The translations under genes and the position numbers were made by a program. A stretch of DNA of 64,000 bases, taken from NCBI GenBank assembly GCA_045837725.1, contig JBEWZL010000030.1, forward strand, positions 434,001-498,000. The letters are read 5' to 3'. This stretch comes from Vermamoeba vermiformis. Taxonomy: Eukaryota; Tubulinea; Echinamoebida. Positions 1-13,124 of this stretch are shown here, in pieces. The number at the start of each line of letters is the position of its first letter. Positions within the stretch are counted from its first letter, which is position 1. The notes under the pieces were generated by a model. It was not told where the DNA came from, searched no databases, and was given only the letters and a program-made list of their open reading frames with translations.

Positions 1-86
1 TATAGTCATGAGTAATTCTTTAGATTGCAAACTAATCGTGAGCGCATCCGTTACAAATTGATTCAATACTAACTCTTCAATTATAG

Positions 87-410
87 TTCATGTACTTCGG
101 CACCAATGAATGGGATGACTCAAAACTAGTCACAGAGGCATATTGGAGATCGTTACATTGGCCTGGACACCCTGGCAACGCTCTCGGGTATCACCGCAAG
201 CCTATTCTGTGGCTTCAGCACCTCAAAGCCGTCTCTATTCATACTTTGACTACTGGTGGTCATAGTGTCTACGTTAACGGAGAAAACGAAATGAGAATTA
301 ATCACTACTGGCACGGATCTCGTGGCGCTGCAAAAGGCTTGAACGAGAAATTCGATGACTCCATGAAGAGCTTCGTGGAAATGCTCAAACAACGTCTAGA
401 TAGAGAGTAG
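87..410 (+). CDS. Glycosyltransferase (GT92/GT2-like), C-terminal exon, partial
   Basis: This is the last exon of a gene that starts left of the window. The exon opens after an acceptor (TTATAG at 81-86) with FMYFGTNEWDD and ends RLDRE-stop. The order of motifs, FGT, then a K-rich stretch before VSIHTL, then INHYWHGS near the end, resembles the C-terminal part of GT92/DUF23 and related GT2 glycosyltransferases, which keep an FG(T/S), a VH and an NHY...S signature. If so it would be a Golgi or ER transferase. The catalytic DxD region lies outside the window, so substrate and donor cannot be judged. Bases 1-86 look like intron. Confidence 0.55.
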   Translation, partial: FMYFGTNEWDDSKLVTEAYWRSLHWPGHPGNALGYHRKPILWLQHLKAVSIHTLTTGGHSVYVNGENEMRINHYWHGSRGAAKGLNEKFDDSMKSFVEMLKQRLDRE

Positions 411-652
411 GACCTACATTGTTTCGCATTACGACCTGGCAATGTTTACACGTGTAAATAAATTTGTATTCTTTGTTTTCGTCGATCGGCTCGTTCGCAA
501 CATTGCCATTAATCTAGATGCGAATAATTCATATTTAGTTCGCGGCAAACTGTGTATCGAGACCGTCGTACATACCTCCGAGCTTCAAAGTTCCTTTGCG
601 TCGCATAAAAAAATATTAAATATTGCGAGTCATTTTACCAAATTTTTCAAGA

Positions 653-3353
653 ATGGAACCCATGCAAGACATAAATGATGAAGGACCAGGTTCTTACAGG
701 TTCTTTGATATACTCTCAGACGAGCTAGCCCTGAATATATTCAAGTTCTTGGATCTCCGCTCTTTATTCGTCTGTTTGGGCGTAAACCACAATTTTCGTC
801 GCTTAATATGTGACCCTAGTGTTGGCGTGGTAAGTGAATCATATATCATCGTAATACCTCTTTTGAAATTCTGTCGTTAATTTCGGTTTCAAAAAATATT
901 TGTAAAATTACATCCAGCTAAAACAACCCGAAACTCTTTTCAAAATATTGAAGATATATAGAATAATCATTGGTCAAAGTATTAATAATTTTCCGTTTCA
1001 GAAAGAAGGAATGATAGATGCAGCTTTCGAATACATTGACAGGCATCAATATATAAAATCAGTAGTAAGTAAAATTAATACGAGTACTCACGAACATATT
1101 ATTTATTTACTTATTATTGAATTAGAATGTTTTAAATACGCTGTTACAAGTGTTTCCGCAGTCTTACGAAGCTTGGAAAGAAAGAAGCGTTTGTTGGGTG
1201 GATCTAAATGAAACAGAAAAGGCATTACCTGACTTATATACAGCACTTAAAGTAAGTACTTCTATGGTGGCAATTACAAATTTTTTTCGTTGCAGTAATT
1301 TTGATTCATGAAACAATTTAGTGTTGTACGGATCCAGCTTATGCTCACATGATCAAATCGCATATTTATTGGCTTAAAGACGATCTAGAAAAGGCGTTGG
1401 AAGAGATGCACAAAGCAGTCGAGCTAAATCCGAAAGAACCACGATTTTATCATTTCAGAGGTACGCTTTTTAAGCTCTATATCTTTCTAGATCCGTTGTT
1501 ATTGAAAAAAGACGAAACGTCGATTCATATTAATCTGTAGATGAAATTTCTCCGCGAGCAATCAATACTCCGGATCTGCTCACAAAATTCCCAAACACAA
1601 TTGAATTGAATAGCTATCGTAGTATATTGATATACTACGGATTACATTGCATTACAATATAATATACTAATAGAGATTTCGATATATTTTGTTCGGAGAT
1701 GTTCCTGTTAGAACTATTGCGTTTTAAATGTTTTCCGATGACGTGAGATTGCAAATCGTTAATCTGGGCTTTTCGTATAGTAATTTACTCGTTCAATATC
1801 TATCATTTGAATAATAAAGTGATCTATACGTAATTTACATCTTTTTTTCGGTCACAAATCTTCGTTTAATTAGCGACTAACCGCTAGCTATATGATGAAA
1901 AGTAGCTTGACTAACGAACCTATATTTAGCTTATATAAGATCACTTATGGCGCGAAGTAACAACAAGGTGCTGTCCGAGAGCGAGATTGGCGACTACGAA
2001 GTAATTTTGGGACTTCCTTATAAGGTAATTTCTTTTTGAATTGTGCGAACATGTGACGTGTATTTACGTCTTGTACAGCGCCAAGCCATCATTTACAGCA
2101 ATTTAGGCAATGTCTATTGCGCCCTGGAGTAAGCATTCCTATTTTTTTAAATTTCGATTGACTAACTTTCGGCGATCGTCCAGACAATATGAGAAGGCGT
2201 TATTGTTTTTCGAGAAAGCTAATGATATGAGACCACAACTGATCGATGGTTATCACAACAAAGCAGTTCTACACTGGAAGTCAAACAATTATCAACGAGT
2301 CAGTTTTATCGGATTATCTTGCGACTATCATTTACTAACGTATACGATCATATTATAGGCACTATCAGAATGCCAAAAGATGTTGGACATCAATCCGGAT
2401 CTCGTCGATGCCTATTCATTTTGTGGACGGTGTGTACCTTTCCGAGCACACTATTGAATTAATCGGTCGCTAATTTATAATGTAGGTGTTATCTATATTT
2501 GCAAAAATACCACGATGCGTTCATATGCTATAACAAGTGCTTAGCAATGTCGCCTGACAGCATCTTTGATCTGAGCATGTGCACGAGTCTCGGTATAAAA
2601 CTAGGAAAAGTCGCTCAAACGCTCGAGACACTTTACCGGCTGTGCAATATTTATCAGACCACAATCGTACAATTGCAAGAGAAGTATTTATTGCTATTAG
2701 CGGAGGACATCAAGAACAAAGAAGACGTCACTGGACTGCCGCACGAGGTGTCAAACTTGGTTGAGTTTGAAGAGACAGAAGATGATTGGATCGCCAATAA
2801 CGCCGCAGACAAACCAGAGTGCGCGAGAGTGCCGTCGTATTTTGTGATGGAACGTTTGAAAGAGTACTGCAAGCTGTTTAAATTCACCAAGAAGAAGATT
2901 TGCGAGTTATTATTTTTGACGTGCAGAAGCGACGAGGCACGAAAAGAAGTCGAAGAGTTGAAGAAGGTATCAAAGCTGTTCACTTTCATCGAACAGTTCT
3001 TGCTGCCCCTCGACATGAGCTTCATTAAGAAAAAAGTGCGAACTATAGGAGAGCTATTATTATACACGGAAACAGTGCAACAACAGCAGTACCGACAAAT
3101 CATGGAGGAGATCAAGAAGTTTGGCGACGTTTTAGATAATAGCCACGAGATGTTGTACGTGCTGTCGTGTTATGTCGTTAAGACGGGCTCGTTGTGGATA
3201 CCAGCTGTATCATTCTTAGATATGGACGCGTTTTGGAAGAGCTTGAAAGACAATGCGAATCCGCTGTTTTTAGAAATGAGCAAGAACGCGTTCAGATTCC
3301 TCAATTATTATGCCTTTTGGCGAACAAATAGACGCTTGCCCGAAGAGCCATAA
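653..3353 (+). CDS. F-box protein with tetratricopeptide repeats
   Basis: Nine exons join to 555 residues: 653-829, 1002-1064, 1162-1251, 1322-1460, 1930-2024, 2079-2128, 2184-2298, 2359-2429, 2486-3353. The start is the in-frame ATG in AAGAATGGAAC; the next upstream in-frame codons would be UTR. Residues of about 15-50 form an F-box (ILSDELALNIFKFLDLRSL...). The middle exons give TPR units with the usual A.LH and NP signatures (EKALEEMHKAVELNPKEP, YEKALLFFEKANDMRP, ALSECQKMLDINPDL, YHDAFICYNKCLAMSP). The last exon continues into an alpha-helical C-terminus of about 210 residues that I do not recognise. F-box proteins recruit targets to SCF ubiquitin ligases through Skp1; the TPRs would be the target-binding part. 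The 469-bp fourth intron is the longest. Confidence 0.75.
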
Positions 3354-3482
3354 TAGTGTACTAATAACGATAATAAAATTAATAAAAGGAATATTTAAAT
3401 TCGGTTGCAAAGTTTCTGATTTTTCATCAAATCTCAAAAAAGACACGAGCACGTCTCCGTTATTATTGTTCAACTAAGTGAC

Positions 3483-4843
3483 ATGGAAGAAAAGAAAAAG
3501 AAGGTTGAGTCGCAAAAGGCTCCCGAAAAAAAAGCAAAGGCCGAGAAAGAAGCCAACCTGTCAGACAAGTCATTGTCAGCATCTGAAGCAAAAAAAGGTA
3601 TTACTTTAGACCATTAATTGATAATATTAAATTCGCGGCGCTTGGAAATATTTAACCCGAAATTCAAATAATAATTCAAATAAATGAAGATCCTGGTAAT
3701 ATTACCTTAATATATTAAGATTGACCAGCGCTATGTATTTAAACTAAGTAAAATATATGAAAAATAATTACAATAATTTTTAGCGCCAGCTGCAAAGCCA
3801 AAACAAAATGGCACAGCGCAACCTAACGCCCCTGCAAAGAAAGCCAAGAAAAAAATAGAAGATACTCCACTTACAACTAGTGATGCAATGCAGTCTTATT
3901 TCAACGGTAATACACCCTCGCTCAGGCGCTGATCCCTCGATCCATACACTGATCTTTGTCTTTCAGGCTTTACTGAGATTAGTCAGTTCATTGATACGGC
4001 TATAAAAAGAATGCTTGGTTCCAAGGACCTCGTAATTAGCTCATTTCAATCGTTAGAGAGCCGCGTGAATGAACTTGAATCAAAAATAGCGGTGCGTAGC
4101 TGAGGCATTAAGGTTTGTGTTCGATAATAATTAATGTTACAAATTTAGACGCATCAAGCTACTATCAAGGACCTACGAGCTGAAAATCAAGTGTTGGCCG
4201 AGAAGGCTAATTTCGCTGACCATGTGACCGTAGAGAACATACACTTGTTGAAAGAGATTGCTGAGTTGCGAAGTGATAATCAAAAGCTCACTAAGGTCGC
4301 CAATCTCAACAAGGAGATCAGCTCAAAACTTGAAACAGCTGCGAAGGTGAACAAGGAACTGACGAACAAAGTCGCCGAACTGAAGGCTGAAAAAGAACAA
4401 GAAACAGCCAAGCTGATGCAAGAGATAGATAGAATCGTCGAAGAAAAAAGCAAACTGGTCGAAGAGAATTTGAGATTTCTCGGAAGTAACTTGGACGATT
4501 TGCCTCTCGAAGAGCTACGTGCCCTTGAACTCGAGATCCGTAGCATTCATCAGAACATTCAACGAGCCAAAGTAAGTTACTGTGACAGCGGATGAATATG
4601 ATCCTAATATAACTATAGGATAAACGAGAAGCTGAAGAAACTCTTTGTGTTGTCTGCTTAGAGAAGCCAAAAGTGATGGCGTTCTCTGGATGTGGCCACA
4701 GGTATGTATTCGACCAACTTTACGCACCATCCACAATGCCATTAACAGAAACTATTAGATGCGTTTGCGAAGTGTGCGCAGTGCCCTTGAAAGAGTGCCC
4801 AATGTGCAGAAAGCAAGGTGCTCCTATCAAGATCTTCTTCTAA
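3483..4843 (+). CDS. Coiled-coil RING-finger protein, probable E3 ubiquitin ligase
   Basis: Six exons (3483-3597, 3784-3906, 3967-4091, 4149-4571, 4619-4701, 4759-4843) give 317 residues. The N-terminal 80 residues are Lys/Ala-rich and probably disordered and nuclear. Exons 3-4 encode about 180 residues of heptad-like coiled coil rich in E, K, L and N. The last two exons give a C-terminal C3HC4 RING: CVVCLEKP, then CGHRCVCEVC, then CPMCRK. One splice junction falls inside CGH-R. A coiled coil followed by a terminal RING is common in self-assembling E3 ligases. The target is unknown. It lies 130 bp downstream of the F-box gene on the same strand; nothing shows co-regulation. Confidence 0.75.
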
Positions 4844-5155
4844 TACCGCCTTACCACATCAGTTTATACGACAATGTAACTGCGAGTAACTGTGACTAAG
4901 ACTGTGCATGTAAACTCACCGTCTATTGTACGTTACGGTAATATAAGTAAATGGATCTCCTTTCAACGTGGTGTACGTTATGCTCATCTATTAAACGGCG
5001 AAATAGTGCAGAATTTCCATAGTTAATGAAACGGAATTGCTTTTGCGTCGCGCTGGGTCACGTGGTTTTATCAAGTTTATGACGGAATTGGCTTTGCGAA
5101 AGCGTAGGCAAGGTTGTTCGCGATAATTGACTGTTATTTTTTTTTTCTAACAAGA
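4844..5155 (+). promoter_or_regulatory. PRP8 upstream spacer
   Basis: This 312-bp gap holds the 3' UTR of the RING gene and the PRP8 promoter and leader. Just before the PRP8 start codon is a run of ten or more T on the sense strand followed by CTAACAAGAATG. No TATA element or other defined motif is evident. Confidence 0.3.
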
Positions 5156-8100
5156 ATGGCCACACCTGAAGCTAAGCCAACGGTTCCTACTGATTCTGGT
5201 GTTGGGGTAAGTATAGCATCTAGTTTGGCGGATAGCGATTAATATCAAAAAACAATTAATAATCGTATTCGCTATAATACCATTATAACAATATTATTTT
5301 TAATGTGGACGTATTAATTATTTAGCAGATTATTACTTTGGTAGTAACTCTGCATCGAATCAGAAATTTATTATTATTTTCAACTCAATACAATAACGTT
5401 TATTTCGCTTATTTTATGGATAAATGTGGCTAATACAACGGTGGCCGTTATTAATATTATTTTTATTTATTTTAGGCGCCCACTCCCATCCAATCCGAGG
5501 AGCAGATTCTTGATAGAATCAAAAAATGGCAACAATTAAACAGCAAACGATATGCCGAGAAAAGAAAGTTCGGCTATGTTGAACCTCAGAAAGAAGACAT
5601 GCCTCCAGAGCATCTGCGAAAAATTATCAAGGATCACGGTGACATGTCCAGCAAGAAATTCAGACGTGATAAGCGTGTATATTTGGGAGCTTTGAAATAT
5701 ATGCCTCACGCTATTATGAAACTCATGGAAAACATGCCAATGTAAGTATCATATCCGCGCCAATCTGATGCGTTAACCTCAAATCGTAAATTATTTGCAG
5801 GTCATCTAATATTATTTTTTCTTAGGCCTTGGGAAAATGTGCGTCACGTTAAGGTTCTTTACCACATTTCCGGCGCGATCACCTTTGTCAACGAAATCCC
5901 ACGCGTCGTCGAGCCTGTGTACACCGCTCAATGGGGTACCATGTGGGTCATGATGCGAAGAGAAAAGAGAGATCGTAAGCACTTTAAGCGAATGCGCTTC
6001 CCTCCTTTTGACGACGAAGAACCTCCACTTGACTTTGGTGACAACATTTTGGACGTCGAGCCTCTCGATCCGATCCGCATTGATTTGGACGAAGAAGAAG
6101 ACGCTCCCGTCCTCGAGTGGTTCTATGACCCCAAGCCACTCGTAGGCACTCCCTACGTCAATGGTTCCAGCTACAAGAAATGGCGATTGAACACTCCTAT
6201 CCTCGCCAACTTGTACCGTTTGGCCAACCAATTGATGAGCGATTTGGTCGACAAGAACTACTTCTACATGTTCGAAGAGAAGTCTTTCTTCACCGCAAAG
6301 GCCCTCAACAGCGCTATTCCTGGCGGCCCTAAATTCGAGCCTTTGTTCAGAGATTTGGAAGACAACGATGAAGATTGGAACGAGTTCAATGACATTAACA
6401 AGATCATCATTCGTCACCAAATCAGAACCGAGTACAAGGTCGCGTTCCCGTACCTCTACAACGACAGACCCAGAAAGGTCTACTTGGCCTATTATCACCA
6501 CCCACCCGTGTGCTACATTAAGGCCGACGACCCTGACTTGCCCGCGTTCTTCTTCGACCCCCTCATCAACCCCATCGTGTCAGTTAAGGGCAAGAAGAAA
6601 GCCAAGAAGGAAGAACCCGAAGAAGAGGAAGACGACTTTGAATTGCCCGAAGGAGTCAAGCCCTTGTTGAACCAAGACGACTTCGAAATGCCCAAGGGAT
6701 TCAAGCCTTTGCTTCGCGAGAGTGTTCCCGACCTCTACACCGAAAACACTGCCGACGGTATTGCTCTCTACTGGGCTCCTAAGCCTTTCAACCAACGCTC
6801 GGGACGTACTCGCCGTGTTCTCGACGTTCCCCTTGTCAAGACCTGGTACCAAGAGCGCTGCCCTGGAGACTACCCCGTCAAGGTCCGTGTCAGCTACCAA
6901 AAGCTGCTCAAGTGCTACGTCCTTAACAGACTGCACTTCCGACCTCCCAAGCCTAAGACCAAGAAGTCACTCTTCAAGGCTTTCAAGGCTACCAAGTTCT
7001 TCCAATCTACCGAAATCGATTGGGTTGAAGCAGGTTTGCAAGTTTGCCGTCAAGGCTACAACATGTTGAACTTGCTCATTCACCGCAAGAACTTGAATTA
7101 CTTGCATTTGGACTACAACTTCAACTTGAAGCCCATCAAGACTCTTACCACCAAAGAACGTAAGAAGTCTCGCTTCGGTAACGCATTCCACTTGTTGCGA
7201 GAAATCTTGAAGTTGACTAAGCTCGTCCTCGACGCTCACGTGCAATATCGATTGGGCAACGTTGAAGCCTTCCAACTTGCGGACGCTATTCACTACACCT
7301 TCACTCACGTTGGTCACTTGACGGGCATGTACCGTTACAAGTACCGTTTGATGCGTCAAATCAGAATGTGCAAGGATCTCAAGCACTTGATCTACTACAG
7401 ATTCAACACTGGTCCAGTCGGCAAAGGTCCTGGTGTTGGTTTCTGGGCTCCTTCTTGGAGAGTCTGGCTCTTCTTCATGCGCGGCATTGTTCCGCTCTTG
7501 GAGCGATGGTTGGGCAACTTGCTTGCTCGTCAATTCGAAGGTCGTAAGTCTAAGGGCATTGCCAAGACTGTCACCAAGCAACGTGTCGAAAGTCACTACG
7601 ATATCGAACTTCGTGCCGCCGTCCTTCGTGATATCCTGGATATGATGCCCGAAGGCATTCGTCAAAACAAGGCCAAGACCATTCTGCAACACTTGAGCGA
7701 GGCTTGGAGATGCTTCAAGGCCAACATTCCATGGAAAGTTCCTGGTTTGCCCGCTCCTGTCGAGAACATGATCTTGCGTTACGTCAAGGCCAAGGCTGAC
7801 TGGTGGACGTCTGCTGCTCACTACAACAGAGAACGTGTCCGCCGTGGTGCCACCGTCGACAAGACCGTCGTCAAGAAGAACTTGGGTCGTCTGACTCGTT
7901 TGTGGTTGAAGGCTGAACAAGAGCGCCAATTCAACTACTTGAAGGACGGTCCTTACATCTCGCCCGAAGAAGCCGTTGCTATCTACACCACTACCGTGCA
8001 TTGGTTGGAAAGCAGAAGATTCTCCCCGATCCCGTTCCCGCCACTCAGCTACAAGCACGACACTAAGCTCCTGATCTTGGCTCTCGAAAGATTGAAGGAA

Positions 8101-11100
8101 GCTTACGCCGTGAAGAGTCGCTTGAACCAACTTCAACGTGAAGAATTGTCGCTGATCGAACAAGCTTACGATAATCCTCACGAGACCCTCAGCAGAATCA
8201 AGCGTTTGTTGCTTACGCAAAGAACATTCAAAGAAGTTGGCATTGAATTTATGGACTTGTTCACTCACTTGATTCCTGTCTACGAAATCGAGCCTTTGGA
8301 GAAGATCACTGATGCTTACCTTGATCAATACCTCTGGTACGAAGGTGAGAAGCGCAGACTTTTCCCGAGCTGGATCAAGCCCGCCGACAGCGAGCCTCCA
8401 CCATTATTGGTCTACAAATGGTGTCAAGGCATTAATAACTTGACGGACGTCTGGGATACCTCCAACGGAGAGTGCGTGGTGCTCATGCAATCCAAGTTCG
8501 ACAAGTTGTACGACAAGATCGACTTGACTTTCTTGAACAGACTTCTGCGCTTGATTGTCGATCACAATCTTGCTGATTACATGACCGCCAAGAACAACAT
8601 CGTCATTGCCTACAAGGATATGATGCATACGAATCACTACGGTTTGATTCGCGGTCTTCAATTCGCTTCTTTCGTCGTGCAATATTATGCGCTGATTTTG
8701 GATATTTTGATGTTGGGTCTCTCACGTGCCTCTGACTTGGCTGGTCCTGCTAACAAGCCTAACGACTTCTTGACCTTCCCTGACGTTTCTACCGAAACCA
8801 AGTCGCCAATCAGACTCTACACCAGATACATCGACAGGTTCTGGATTTTGTTCCGCTTCACTCACGACGAAGCCAGAGATCTCATTCAACGTTACTTGAC
8901 CGAGAACCCCGATCCTAACAACGAAAACATGGTTGGTTACAACAACAAGAAATGCTGGCCTCGTGACGCTCGTATGCGCCTGATGAAGCACGATGTCAAC
9001 TTAGGCAGAGCCGTCTTCTGGAGCATCAAGAACAGTCTTCCTCCTTCATTGACAACTATTCAATGGGAAGACTCTTTCGTCTCCGTATACAGCAAGGATA
9101 ACCCGAACTTGTTGTTCGATATGGGCGGATTTGAAGTCCGAATCTTGCCAAAGATCCGTGCCTTCAACGAAGAATTCACTTTGAAGGAAGGTGCCTGGAA
9201 CTTGCAGAACGAGAGAACCAAGGAAAGAACCGCACAAGCCTTCTTGCGCGTTGGTGACGACTCCCTCCGCGTCTTCGAGAACCGTGTTCGTCAGATCTTG
9301 ATGGCTTCCGGTAGCACTACCTTCACCAAGATTGCTAACAAGTGGAACACTGCTTTGATTGGTCTTATGACCTACTACCGTGAAGCCTCTGTTCACACGC
9401 CCGAGTTGCTCGATCTTCTCGTCAAGTGCGAAACCAAGATTCAGACTCGTATCAAGATCGGTTTGAACTCTAAGATGCCTAGCCGTTTCCCTCCTGTGGT
9501 CTTCTACACTCCTAAGGAATTGGGTGGTCTTGGTATGCTTTCTATGGGTCACGTCTTGATCCCTCAATCCGATCTGAAGTACGCCAAGCTCACTGAGCGT
9601 GAGACTTCCCACTACCGCGCTGGTATGAGCCACGAAGAAGGTCAACTCATTCCCAACTTGTACCGCTACATTCAACCTTGGGAACAAGAGTTCCAAGACT
9701 CACTCCGTGTCTGGGCCGAGTACGCCATCAAGAGAGACGAAGCCATGAGCCAGAACAGACGTCTTACCTTGGAAGATTTGGAAGACTCGTGGGACAAGGG
9801 TATTCCTCGTATCAACACCTTGTTCCAGAAGGATCGTCACGTCTTGGCCTACGACAAGGGCTGGAGAGTTCGAACTGAATTCAAGGCTTACCAAGTCCTC
9901 AAGCAGAACCCCTTCTGGTGGACTCATCAACGTCACGACGGCAAGTTGTGGAACTTGAACAACTACCGTACCGATATGATTCAAGCTCTTGGTGGTGTCG
10001 AAGGTATTCTCGAACACACTCTCTTCAAGGGCACTGGTTTCCCTACTTGGGAAGGTCTCTTCTGGGAGAAGGCCTCTGGTTTCGAAGAGTCCATGAAGTA
10101 CAAGAAGCTGACCAACGCCCAACGTATGGGTCTCAATCAGATTCCCAACCGTCGTTTCACTCTGTGGTGGTCTCCTACCATCAACAGAGCCAACGTCTAC
10201 GTTGGTTTCCAAGTGCAGCTCGATCTTACTGGTATCTTCATGCACGGTAAAATCCCCACGTTGAAGATCTCGTTGATTCAGATCTTCCGTGCTCACTTGT
10301 GGCAGAAGATCCACGAAAGTGTTGTCATGGATCTTTGTCAAGTCTTCGATCAAGCTTTGGACTCGTTGGAAGTCGAAACCGTTCAGAAGGAAACTATTCA
10401 CCCTAGAAAGTCCTACAAGATGAACAGCTCTTGCGCCGATATCTTGCTCTTCGCTGCCTACAAGTGGCAAGTCTCGAAGCCTTCGCTCTTGACCGACACC
10501 AACGACTCGTTCGACTACGGAACTACAACCAAGTACTGGGTCGACGTTCAACTCAGATGGGGAGACTTTGATTCCCATGACATTGAACGTTACAGCAGAT
10601 CTCACTTCTTGGACTACACCACGGATAACGTCTCCATCTACCCTTCACCCACTGGTTGCTTGATTGGTATCGATCTTGCCTACAACGCTCACTCTGGCTA
10701 CGGTAACTGGTTCCCTGGTGCCAAGCCATTGATCTCTCAAGCTATGTCCAAGATCATGAAGGCCAACCCTGCTCTCTACGTCTTGCGAGAACGTATCAGA
10801 AAGGCCCTTCAATTGTACTCGTCCGAGCCTACTGAACCCTACTTGAACTCTCAGAACTACGGAGAGTTGTTCAGCAACCAGATCATTTGGTTCGTCGACG
10901 ACACCAACGTGTATCGTGTTACCATCCACAAGACCTTCGAAGGTAACTTGACCACGAAGCCCATCAACGGTGCCATCTTCATCTTCAACCCGAGAACTGG
11001 TCAATTGTTCTTGAAGATCATTCACACCTCCGTCTGGGCTGGTCAAAAGCGTTTGGGTCAATTGGCCAAGTGGAAGACTGCCGAAGAAGTTGCTGCACTC

Positions 11101-12579
11101 ATTCGCTCCTTGCCCGTTGAAGAACAGCCCAAGCAAATCATCGTCACCCGTAAGGGTATGTTGGATCCGCTCGAAGTCCACTTGCTCTCCTTCCCCAACA
11201 TCGTCATCAAGGGAAGTGACTTGCAATTGCCGTTCCAAGCCTGCTTGAAGATCGAGAAGCTCGGTGATTTGGTGCTTCGCGCCACTGAGCCTCAGATGGT
11301 CTTGTTCAACTTGTACGACGACTGGTTGCAATCCATCTCGTCTTACACTGCGTTCTCTCGTCTCATTTTGATCTTGAGAGCTCTGCACGTCAACACTGAC
11401 CGCGCGAAGGAAGTCTTGAGACCGCACAAGGACGTCATCACTGAACCTCACCACATCTGGCCCACTTTGTCCAACGACGAGTGGATCAAGGTCGAAGTCG
11501 CCTTGAAGAACTTGATCTTGGCTGATTATGGCAAGAAGAACAACGTCAATGTGACCTCATTGACTCAATCTGAAATCCGTGACATCATCTTGGGTGCTGA
11601 GATTGCTCCTCCTTCTGAGCAACGTAACGAGATTGCTGAAATTGAGAAGCAAGCCCGCGAAGCCTCTCAATTGACTGCCGTTACTACCAAGACGGTCAAC
11701 AAGCACGGAGATGAGATCGTTGTTACTACCACCAGCCCTCACGAGCAGAAGATCTTCTCATCCAAGACCGACTGGAGAGTTCGCGCCATTTCTTCGACTA
11801 CTCTTCACTTGCGTACTGGCCACATCTACGTCAACTCCGATGAGGTCAACGAAGAAGGCTACACCTACGTCATGCCTAAGAACATTCTCAAGAAGTTCAT
11901 CACGATTTCTGATCTTCGTACTCAAGTTGCCGGTTACATGTTCGGTGTTTCTCCTCCAGGCAACAATCAAGTGAAGGAAATCCGTTGCATTGTCATGCCA
12001 CCTCAATGGGGTACTCACTCCTTCGTTCAGTTGCCCAACAGCATCCCAGATCACGAGTTGTTGCGCGACCTCGAACCATTGGGCTGGTTGCACACTCAAC
12101 CCTCCGAGTTGCCTCAAATGGCTCCCTCTGACGTCATCACCCACGCCAAGTTACTCTCGGAGAATACCACCTGGGATCCCAAATCTATCTGCGTCACGGT
12201 CAGCTTGCCTGGTGCTTCTGCCTCGTTGACTGCTTACCGCTTGACTCCTGGTGGCTTTGAATGGGGTCGACAGAACGTCAACAGCGAGCGCGAACAGAAC
12301 TACCAAGGCTACAAACCTTCATTCTACGATCGTGCACCCTTGCTCTTGTCTGATCGTTTCTTGGGCTTCTTCATGGTTCCTGATGTCGGCAGCTGGAACT
12401 TCAACTTCATGAGCGTCAACCACAGCGTTAATATGAAGTATAACTTGACCTTGGGCATTCCTAAAGATTTCTACAATGAGAGTCACCGTCCTGCTCATTT
12501 CTTGAACTTCTCAGAGATGGAGAGCACTGCTACCACTGAGGGAGGCGATAATGTTGATCAAGAAGATTTGTTCTCCTAA
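5156..12579 (+). CDS. PRP8: Pre-mRNA-splicing factor PRP8 (U5 snRNP core)
   Basis: Three exons (5156-5206, 5476-5741, 5826-12579) give 2356 residues, close to human PRPF8 (2335) and yeast Prp8 (2413). Prp8 is the largest spliceosomal protein; it contacts both splice sites, the branch site and U5/U6 snRNA and controls Brr2. The sequence shows the PRO8NT and PROCN blocks ([20 protein letters not shown] near residue 105), the reverse-transcriptase-like core, the RNase H-like domain at about 1750-2000 and the C-terminal MPN/Jab1 domain from about 2100, which ends in an acidic tail ([10 protein letters not shown]). It lacks the proline-rich N-terminus of fungal and animal forms. The two introns sit in the first 700 bp and the remaining 6754 bp are one exon, unlike every neighbour. 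Codon use is strongly biased to C-ending codons (AAC, TTC, GTC) and AAG/TTG, as in highly expressed genes. Confidence 0.98.
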
Positions 12580-12833
12580 TTGCAAAAATTTCCGTTGTAA
12601 ATCCTTAATTGTTAAAGAAAAATAATCTTGTAATAATCTTCCTCTGACAAGCGTCAAAATTAAGTTAGTAACGATCGAACCGCACGGTATACCTCTCGGA
12701 TAAACTCTTTCAGAAATAGTGCGTTGGTAGCTATCCTGCGGAGCTGCTCCGATGTGTTTGCAAAGAGTATACTTCGTGGGATCGAATCTGCTACTTTTCT
12801 TGAAATTCTAACCGGAAGATTACTAGGAGACCA

Positions 12834-13002
12834 ATGTCTGAAGTCCTCGTGGTGATCATAACTCATTGGTAAGCACAAAATCGAACGCTGAACGGTACAA
12901 AATGAAGGAAATCTCGAGCAAATTCGCAATTTTATGAACGCAAATTTTTTCTCTCCCAGTTCCTCAACCGAACCTCTGATTACCAGCACAAAAGACTATT
13001 AG
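12834..13002 (+). promoter_or_regulatory. Possible spliced leader region with a 25-codon upstream ORF
   Basis: The 545-bp gap between PRP8 and the MRF-like gene contains a plausible plus-strand intron: donor GGTAAGCAC at 12868 and a pyrimidine-rich acceptor CTCTCCCAG ending at 12959. An ATG at 12834 reads across this splice to a TAG at 13000-13002, giving 25 residues (MSEVLVVIITHC...). Since the main gene starts at 13125, this looks like a 5' UTR intron with an upstream ORF. It could equally be chance splice-like sequence. A 109-codon minus-strand frame in the same place (12660-12989) has no ATG start and looks like a shadow. Confidence 0.3.
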
Positions 13003-13124
13003 CTTTGAAGAGGAAGAATAGTACTTTATTGGTTTGCTAGGCTTTCTTGGGTTTTATTTGCCGACAGTGCCAATACTTATCAGATTAGCCAAGAAAGAGT
13101 TTGATTCAGCGCGAAGTTCATATA

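Noticed and set aside
6967-8328. Long antisense frame (about 450 codons) within PRP8
   Set aside because: It is the shadow produced by the strong C-ending codon bias of PRP8; similar antisense frames occur along the whole exon.
12660-12989. 109-codon minus-strand frame between PRP8 and the MRF-like gene
   Set aside because: It has no ATG start, a plus-strand intron signal lies within it, and the protein has no family-like features.
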